From Phragmites australis (lineage: Eukaryota; Streptophyta; Magnoliopsida; Poales; Poaceae), in the NCBI RefSeq assembly GCF_958298935.1, contig NC_084928.1, forward strand, positions 22,475,501-22,539,500: a stretch of DNA of 64,000 nucleotides. The letters are read 5' to 3'. Position numbers and translations under genes: made by a program. Position 1 is the first letter of the stretch. Each line of letters opens with the position of its first letter. Positions 58,087 through 64,000 of the stretch are shown one piece after another. The notes under the pieces are model-generated. The model had not been told where the DNA came from, made no database searches, and saw only the letters and a list, made by a program, of their open reading frames with translations.

Positions 58087-59670
58087 ATGGGGAAAGAAGA
58101 GCAAAATCAGCGGCACAACTTGTTTCAATCCAGATTTCTTGTGAAGGAGAGAGCTTGCAGAGTCATCATTGATGGAGGTAGCTGCAACAACCTTGCCAGT
58201 TCTGAGATGGTCGAGAAGCTTGGCTTGACCACACAGCCACACCCACGCCCCTACTACATCCAATGGTTCAATTCGTGTAGTAAGTTGAAGGTAAACAAAG
58301 TTGTGAGAGTACAATTTTTGGCTGGTAATTATAAAGACAGTGCAGACTTTGATGTAGTGCCTATGCAAGCATGCTCTTTGTTGCTAGGTAGGCCTTGGAT
58401 ATATGATAATGATATTTTGCACCATGGTAGAGCTAATACCTACTCATTCTCACATAAGGGTAAGAAGATTAAGTTGTTGCCTATGACACCCGCTGAAATT
58501 TTGAAAGATGAAGTAGAACGTGCTGAAAATGAAAGAAAATGCAATGATAACAAATCTGAAAATCAGGTTGTAGCTAAAAATGTTTTTCCACTTCAACATG
58601 AGAACAAAAATACACATGCTAGGAAAGACACCATTAAGTTGAAGGGTGCTGCCGTGTTATCTACTAAATCTGAAATTTCTGATTTATTAGCACATAATTC
58701 ATTTTGCTATGCTTTGATTTGCAAAGAGGCCTTGTTTACACTTGAGGATATGCCTCCCTCTTTGCCTCCTACTGTTGCTAACCTTTTGCAGGAGTATGCT
58801 GATGTGTTTCCAAGTGAAATACCCCCGGGACTGCCACCTTTGAGAGGAATTGAGCATCAAATTGACTTGATTCCGGGAGCTACTTTGCCAAACCGAGCTG
58901 CATATAGGACCAACCCAGAAGAGACTAAGGAGATTCAACGACAGGTCCAAGATTTATTGGACCGAGGGTACGTACGAGAAAGTATTAGTCCATGTGCTGT
59001 TCCTGTTATTTTGGTTCCTAAGAAAGATGGTAGTTGGCGAATGTGTGTTGATTGTAGAGCCATTAATAATATCACAATTAGGTATCATCATCCTATTCCT
59101 AGGCTAGACGACATGCTTGATGAGTTGAGTGGTGCTATAATTTTCACTAAAATTGACTTGCGGAGTGGATACCACCAAATTAGAATGAAACTTGGAGATG
59201 AATGGAAGACCGCATTTAAAACTAAGTTTGGGTTGTATGAGTGGTTAGTGATGCCTTTTGGGTTAACTAATGCACCTAGTACCTTCATGCGATTAATGAA
59301 CGAAGTTTTACGTGCTTTTATTGGAAAATTTGTGGTGGTTTATTTTGATGATATCTTGATTTATAGCAAGTCACATGATCTACATTTTGATCACATACGT
59401 GCTGTTTTTAATGTTTTAAGAGATGCACGTTTGTTTGGTAACCTTGAGAAGTGCACCTTTTGCACCGATCGAGTTGCGTTTCTTGGTTACGTTGTGACAC
59501 CACAGGGAATTGAGGTGGATGAGGCAAAGATTGAAGCCATCCAAAGCTGGCCGACGCCTACTACTGTGTCACAGGTGCGGAGCTTTCATGGCCTTGCTGG
59601 ATTCTATCGTCGTTTTGTACGGGATTTCAGTACCATTGCCGCACCATTGAATGAATTGACAAAGAAATGA
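58087..59670 (+). CDS. Protease and reverse transcriptase of element C
   Basis: The frame is the same as gag, with ATG 58087 five codons beyond the gag stop. Protease: IIDGGSCNN with the catalytic Asp at 58171-58173. Reverse transcriptase: [55 protein letters not shown], and YFDDIL with the catalytic Asp pair at 59347-59352. The RT connection ([29 protein letters not shown]) ends at a TGA (59668-59670) where A has Gly. It makes the cDNA copy of the element. Whether the ATG is used or whether it is made by readthrough from gag is unknown. Confidence 0.92.
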   Translation: MGKEEQNQRHNLFQSRFLVKERACRVIIDGGSCNNLASSEMVEKLGLTTQPHPRPYYIQWFNSCSKLKVNKVVRVQFLAGNYKDSADFDVVPMQACSLLLGRPWIYDNDILHHGRANTYSFSHKGKKIKLLPMTPAEILKDEVERAENERKCNDNKSENQVVAKNVFPLQHENKNTHARKDTIKLKGAAVLSTKSEISDLLAHNSFCYALICKEALFTLEDMPPSLPPTVANLLQEYADVFPSEIPPGLPPLRGIEHQIDLIPGATLPNRAAYRTNPEETKEIQRQVQDLLDRGYVRESISPCAVPVILVPKKDGSWRMCVDCRAINNITIRYHHPIPRLDDMLDELSGAIIFTKIDLRSGYHQIRMKLGDEWKTAFKTKFGLYEWLVMPFGLTNAPSTFMRLMNEVLRAFIGKFVVVYFDDILIYSKSHDLHFDHIRAVFNVLRDARLFGNLEKCTFCTDRVAFLGYVVTPQGIEVDEAKIEAIQSWPTPTTVSQVRSFHGLAGFYRRFVRDFSTIAAPLNELTKK

Positions 59671-61743
59671 GTGCCTTTCCAATGGGGTCCTGCACAAGTG
59701 AAGGCATTCAACCTTTTGAAAGAGAAGCTCACTCAAGCACCACTACTCCAACTCCCTGATTTTGGTAAGACTTTTGAAATTGAATGTGATGCTAGTGGAA
59801 TTGGGATAGGTGGTGTATTGATTCAAGAAGGTAAGCCTGTTGCATATTTTAGTGAGAAATTAAATGGGCCTAGTCTTAATTACTCTACTTATGATAAGGA
59901 ATTATATGCTTTAGTTCGTGTTCTTGAAACATGGCAACATTATTTATGGCCCAAGGAATTTGTTATACATTCGGATCATGAATCACTTAAACATATTAGA
60001 AGTCAAGCAAAATTGAATAGACACCATGCTAAATGGGTAGAATTTGTTGAGTCATTTCCTTATGTGATTAAACACAAGAAAGGTAAAGAAAATGTCATTG
60101 CTGATGCCTTATCTAGACGATATACCATGTTGTCCCAATTGGGTCATAGAATTTTTGATTTGGAGACAATAAAAGATTTGTATGCTACTGATTTGGACTT
60201 TAAAGAAGTGATAGAACATTGTAAAGAAGGAAGAGAATGGAATAAATATGTGTTGAATGATGGTTTGCTCTATCGTGCTAACAAGCTATGCGTTCCAGCT
60301 AGCTCTGTTCGTCTTTTGTTGTTGCAAGAGGCACATGAAGGAGGTTTGATGGCGCATTTTGGAGCAAAGAAGACCGAAGATGTGCTGGCCGTCCACTTCT
60401 TTTGGCCAAAGATGAGACGTGACGTCGAGCGCTACGTGTCACACTGCACTACTTGCAATAAAGCTAAGTCTCGCTTAAATCTACATGGTCTTTATATGCC
60501 TCTTCCTCTTCCTCTTCCTAGTGTACCTTGGGAGGATATTTCTATGGACTTTGTTTTAGGGTTGCCTAGAACAAAGAGGGGGAGAGATAGTATTTTTGTG
60601 GTTGTGGATCGTTTTTCAAAAATGGCATATTTTATACCTTGTCACAAGAGCGATGATGCTACAAACATAGCTGATTTATTTTTCAGGGAAATTATTCGCC
60701 TACATGGAGTGCCCAATACCATTGTCTCAGATCGCGATGCGAAATTTTTGAGTCACTTTTGGAGGTCACTTTGGAATAAATTGGGAACGAAGCTACTGTT
60801 TTCTACTACATGTCATCCCCAAACCGATGGACAAACGGAGGTCGTTAACCGCACGTTATCTACCATGTTGCGGGCTATTTTGAAGAAAAACTTGAAGTTG
60901 TGGGAAGAGTGTTTACCTCATATAGAGTTTGCTTACAATAGGTCCGTCCACTCCACCACCAAGGTAAGTCCGTTTCAGGTTGTATATGGTTTTAATCCAC
61001 GTGCTCCTATTGATTTGCTACCTTTGCCTACTTATGAAAAGTTGAATTTTGATGCTAAGACACGTGCTGAACTGATTCTTCAAATGCATGAATTAACTAA
61101 AGAAAATATTGAGAAGAGGAATGAAAAATATCGTGCTTATGGTAGCCAGGGTAGGAAACATTTAACTTTTGAACTGGGTGATCTTGTTTGGTTACACTTG
61201 CGTAAAGATCGTTTTCCCGAGTTGAGGAAATCTAAATTGATGCCTCGAGCTGATGGTCCTTTTAAAATACTCGAGAAGATTAATGATAATGCATATAAGC
61301 TTGAGTTGCCTGCAGATTTCGGGGTTAGTCCCACATTTAACGTTTCAGACTTAAAGCCGTGTGTGGGAGAAGAAGATGAGATTGAGTCGAGGACGACTCC
61401 AATTCAAGAGGGGAAGGATGATGAGGACATCACTCCTTCGGTTACACGCACCACAAATATTCCTCCTCGCGCTGCTGTAATTCAAGGTCCTTTGACAAGA
61501 GCTCGTGCACGAGAACTTAATTATCAGTTGAACTCGTTCCTCGCTTTCCATACAAATGTTTCTAAGGATTGGATGCTACTAACTTATTGCGATGATTTTA
61601 TTATCCTTAGGAACCTGAGAGAAGATCCATATAAGCACAAGTGTAATCGGAGGGCTACCGCGCATAAATCCAGTTCTGTCCCCAAGATCAATTCGGAATC
61701 AGAATTACAGACAGCACCAAATTCAAATGACCATAACTCTTGA
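59671..61743 (+). CDS. RNase H and integrase of element C, running into the 3' LTR
   Basis: The frame continues after the TGA. RNase [15 protein letters not shown] (Asp at 59788-59790), [34 protein letters not shown]. Integrase: zinc region ([12 protein letters not shown] ... HCTTCNKAK), core with MDFVLG (Asp 60547-60549), VSDRDAKF and QTDGQTEVV (Glu 60838-60840), and GPF module ([19 protein letters not shown]). The tail ([19 protein letters not shown]) is encoded inside the 3' LTR, which starts at 61419; the stop is 61741-61743. A tail overlapping the LTR is typical of CRM-clade elements. It has no normal start codon and depends on the upstream frame. Confidence 0.92.
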   Translation: MPFQWGPAQVKAFNLLKEKLTQAPLLQLPDFGKTFEIECDASGIGIGGVLIQEGKPVAYFSEKLNGPSLNYSTYDKELYALVRVLETWQHYLWPKEFVIHSDHESLKHIRSQAKLNRHHAKWVEFVESFPYVIKHKKGKENVIADALSRRYTMLSQLGHRIFDLETIKDLYATDLDFKEVIEHCKEGREWNKYVLNDGLLYRANKLCVPASSVRLLLLQEAHEGGLMAHFGAKKTEDVLAVHFFWPKMRRDVERYVSHCTTCNKAKSRLNLHGLYMPLPLPLPSVPWEDISMDFVLGLPRTKRGRDSIFVVVDRFSKMAYFIPCHKSDDATNIADLFFREIIRLHGVPNTIVSDRDAKFLSHFWRSLWNKLGTKLLFSTTCHPQTDGQTEVVNRTLSTMLRAILKKNLKLWEECLPHIEFAYNRSVHSTTKVSPFQVVYGFNPRAPIDLLPLPTYEKLNFDAKTRAELILQMHELTKENIEKRNEKYRAYGSQGRKHLTFELGDLVWLHLRKDRFPELRKSKLMPRADGPFKILEKINDNAYKLELPADFGVSPTFNVSDLKPCVGEEDEIESRTTPIQEGKDDEDITPSVTRTTNIPPRAAVIQGPLTRARARELNYQLNSFLAFHTNVSKDWMLLTYCDDFIILRNLREDPYKHKCNRRATAHKSSSVPKINSESELQTAPNSNDHNS
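61406..61418 (+). other. Polypurine tract, element C
   Basis: AAGAGGGGAAGGA directly precedes the 3' LTR start. It overlaps the pol coding frame (QEGKDDED). Confidence 0.88.
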
Positions 61744-62314
61744 TTCCGAAAGGTGGTCGAGGCCCATGAGTACTGGTTGGAAAGCTCGCGGAGTCTACTT
61801 TCATACGGATCCGACCTCATCTCCAAATACCTTCTGTGTTGTCCGAAATCGGCAAAACAAGTCGTGTTGCTCTTCCAGTCCGAATCAGTTTGGACCTTGG
61901 GCCTTGTAATTGAGTTGTATTCGAGCTCCATCAGTTGTGGCCGAATCCTTTCTCCTCCTAGCTTATAAATAGATAGCCGCCCCCTCTTCTAGGGTTTGGG
62001 TTTTGCTTAGATTACAACTAGACAATTAGTCAGTTTTTCGCCGTTCATCGGTTTGTGGAACCCCAACTCGTGTGCTTCATCTTTATTAGCAATTCAGATT
62101 GCATCTTCCTTGTTCTTGTGAGTTGCTTCGATTGCTTGCAAGAACAATAACCCTCGTGGTAAGGTCGATCGCGTGCGAGCGTGGTTGATAACGACAGTCG
62201 TGCAGGTGTAACGAATTGCGAGGTGACAATCTGCGGTTGAAAGCCTCCAAGCGTCAACGTCCTCACGACGAAATCAATCGAACCTATCGGAAGATCGGGC
62301 CGCTGTTCTCATCA
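61419..62314 (+). repeat. 3' LTR of element C
   Basis: 896 bp, TATA box at 61964-61971. The first 325 bases are the end of the pol frame. It is followed by the target copy ACCAG. Confidence 0.95.
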
Positions 62315-63116
62315 ACCAGGACCTAATTGATGGACCATGCTTCGTAGTGATCTCCTAGTGGCACATCACTGATGTGTGTTAAGTGTCTTACAAACACGGC
62401 AATATGGATATCACGACTCGTGGCTAAAAGTTGGACAACCTCTACAGAGTGTAAAATTATTATAACAGCCGTGCCCACGGTTATGAGATACTTGGATCCT
62501 CATATGATTAGTTGGTCATGGTAAAGGTTTGGCTATAGGTTGATGATATAGGTGATGGTTACATGGTTATGGTATAATACAGGTGGTACTAGTTGGTTAT
62601 AATTTATGGGATGGTTAACCTTGGATGGTTAGTTATCAGGTTGTTGGGTTATATTCACTTAACAACTGCTTAATGCTTTTCAATTACATTATTATTTTCT
62701 TTACTCGCACTTATGCAAATATACCATGTGTTAGCATATTCCTATTGCAAGCGTACATATCATTATCTTTCCCACACTTGCTGAGTATTCCATGTGCTCA
62801 CCCTTGCTATCTCCCACAATATATATGTTACTCAGTTGAAGACTTTGAAGACGCCGACCTGGTGTACTAGGAGAGTGTCTTCTGGTCGATGCCTGTGGAG
62901 TTGCTAGGTCGCCAATGCTTCTATCCCGCTACCATCATTTAGTTGCTGTCATTTAGCTAATAGGTTGTTTAGGTGAAGTCTTTAATGTAAGATTTATACA
63001 ATTGTATGTTAAAAGTATTGCTTTTGTTACTTCACCTTTAATGTCCTTGTGTGTGTTGAACTTCCTAGGCACACATAAGCCGCACTTGGTTTTATCCGTT
63101 AAAACCGGGTGTGATA
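62315..63116 (+). repeat. Long LTR (L3), part 2
   Basis: The LTR resumes after element C with GTAGTGATCTCCTAGTGGCAC and the late block (AACCTCTACAGAGTGTAAAA, GCCGTGCCCACGG). Then come TTGCTGAGTATTCC and GACTTTGAAGACGCCGACC, and it ends GTTAAAACCGGGTGTGATA, a slightly decayed normal terminus (GTGTGACA). Confidence 0.78.
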
Positions 63117-63740
63117 GGTATGCCTTTTGTTCACAAATAAATGCTCCAATTGGGGGATTATAAGAAAATACCACACCATATTAGTGAGGGGTCTTTTTTT
63201 TCTTACGCTTGACCCCTAACATCATCATTGTGCTTGTACCAAGATGTTTCACATACCTGACACACATCCAAGTCCTCATACTCTTTACAATACAGGATAC
63301 AATTGTTTGGACATGCAAGTATTTTTTGTACTCCAATCCCAAAGGCAAGAGAAATGGCTTGGCTTGGTTTGGTACATGCTTTCAAGCAATACATTCCTCT
63401 CTGGAAGCACATTTCATGGAGACGTAACAACTCTAAAAAGCTTTTATCGGACCAAATGTTTCTTGCCTTCAATTGCAGCAGTCAAAGCACGGTATGCAAC
63501 TTTATGGTCTCCTTCTTGTAGCCTAGGAACAATGAAGTTTTAGAGTCATTTGCGATACATAGAAACATTTGAAAGGATCTTTCACTTGTGAAGTGCCCCT
63601 CCCTATCATGCAACATTTGATCCAGATCATCTTCATCGCCATTGCCGACATCGACCAACCTATCTACACTAGAAGCACATCTAGTATCAATCGGCACATC
63701 ATTGTTTTCACATTCTTTGACAATGTTTTTCCCTTCATGT
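63117..63740 (-). pseudogene. TNP2 transposase N-terminal fragment (CACTA)
   Basis: Minus-strand reading, right to left in shifting frames: LDQMLHDREGHF, FLCIANDSKTSLFLGYKK, MKARNIWSDKSFLELLRL, ILACPNNCILYCKEYEDLDV, CQVCETSWYKHND and VWYFLIIPQLEHLFVNK. These are consecutive parts of the TNP2 transposase N-terminal region, overlapping the start of the copy at 41892. The frame is cut at 63116 by the terminus of LTR L3. Stops and shifts make it inactive. The plus-strand frames here are shadows. Confidence 0.85.
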
Positions 63741-63774
63741 ATAATCTCATCTTTAGCATGCTAGTTCAACAGGT

Positions 63775-64000
63775 ATAGGTAGGCTTAAAACCCCTATGAT
63801 GATGGGTAATGATAAACTACCGTATCTGGACAGCCTTGGGTTTTCCTACATTCTTGGGGTATATCTCTATCCCTGGGGAAGGGATCCCTGGACGTATGAA
63901 AACTACCCATAGATACTCTGGATATCTTGTAAACAGGGAAGTTTATCTCTAAAAATGAAAAGGAAAAACTCTAGCAGTCATACGATGACCCCCTATATAT
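63775..64000 (+). repeat. Unassigned dispersed repeat
   Basis: It follows 32755-32945 in order (GATGATGGGTAATGATAAAC, TATCTCTATCCCTGGGGAAG, GGATATCTTGTAAACAG) in the same orientation. No protein is recognised. The window ends inside it. Confidence 0.5.

Larger units (their letters stand above)
54561..62314 (+). mobile_element. Gypsy element C, nearly intact (CRM-like)
   Basis: The 7,754-bp element has two 896-bp LTRs (TGATGAG...CTCATCA) that differ at about 16 positions by eye, so about 98 percent identical. It is flanked by the perfect duplication ACCAG (54556-54560 and 62315-62319). One reading frame from 56656 to 61743 covers gag, protease, RT, RNase H and integrase with only three stops (57712, 58069, 59668) and no frameshift. 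It is the youngest element in the window and the reference for A, B and F. The two stops outside the gag-pol border are probably recent mutations; close relatives could be active. Confidence 0.95.

Noticed and set aside
63209..63543. Plus-strand open frames of 72-99 codons
   Set aside because: They are antisense to a clear minus-strand TNP2 fragment.

Overview
This window is intergenic DNA from a large plant genome, most likely a grass. That is inferred from the mix of elements: chromovirus-type Ty3/gypsy elements with an LTR beginning TGATGAG, several long TGTAACACCC-type LTRs, Tat-type gypsy remnants, CACTA elements carrying a TNP2 transposase, and foldback DNA elements. I found no convincing single-copy host gene, no rRNA, no functional tRNA and no CRISPR. 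Almost every protein-like reading frame is a transposon fragment or a shadow of one.

Layout. 1-930: minus-strand long-LTR fragment. 930-4054: minus-strand Tat-type gypsy (gag remnant, primer site, 5' LTR). 4469-14205: a TGTAACACCC-type LTR split by a 741-bp foldback element (5417-6157, 9-bp target duplication) and by gypsy element A (6283-13982, target duplication GTGTG). 14206-23571: minus-strand gypsy element B of A's family, itself split by a 4.5-kb solo LTR (16761-21281) and a second foldback element (21791-22645). 23572-28500: long-LTR element E, reduced to LTR, chromodomain tail and LTR. 28690-30152: minus-strand element F, A's family, 5' end only. 30153-33000: minus-strand remnants of a 'putative gypsy type transposon' protein. 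34285-40091: AT-rich DNA with a 1.06-kb tandem array. 41118-41275: truncated LINE. 41568-46484 and 49188-52525: CACTA elements, separated by a minus-strand LTR (46485-49187). 52526-63116: another long LTR split by gypsy element C (54561-62314, target duplication ACCAG). 63117-64000: minus-strand TNP2 fragment, then an unassigned repeat.

Elements A, B, C and F are one family, probably CRM-clade chromoviruses: initiator tRNA-Met-like primer sites, LTRs of about 0.9 kb bounded by TGATGAG...CTCATCA, and a pol frame that runs into the 3' LTR and ends in a TRARARxLN-type tail. C is the youngest and best preserved: one reading frame of about 5.1 kb with only three stops. The most interesting signal is an in-frame stop between gag and pol at the same place in A, B and C, which suggests stop-codon readthrough. 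Other points of interest are a block shared by five otherwise different long LTRs, conserved leader blocks upstream of gag, an inversion inside one LTR, and the 1.06-kb tandem array.
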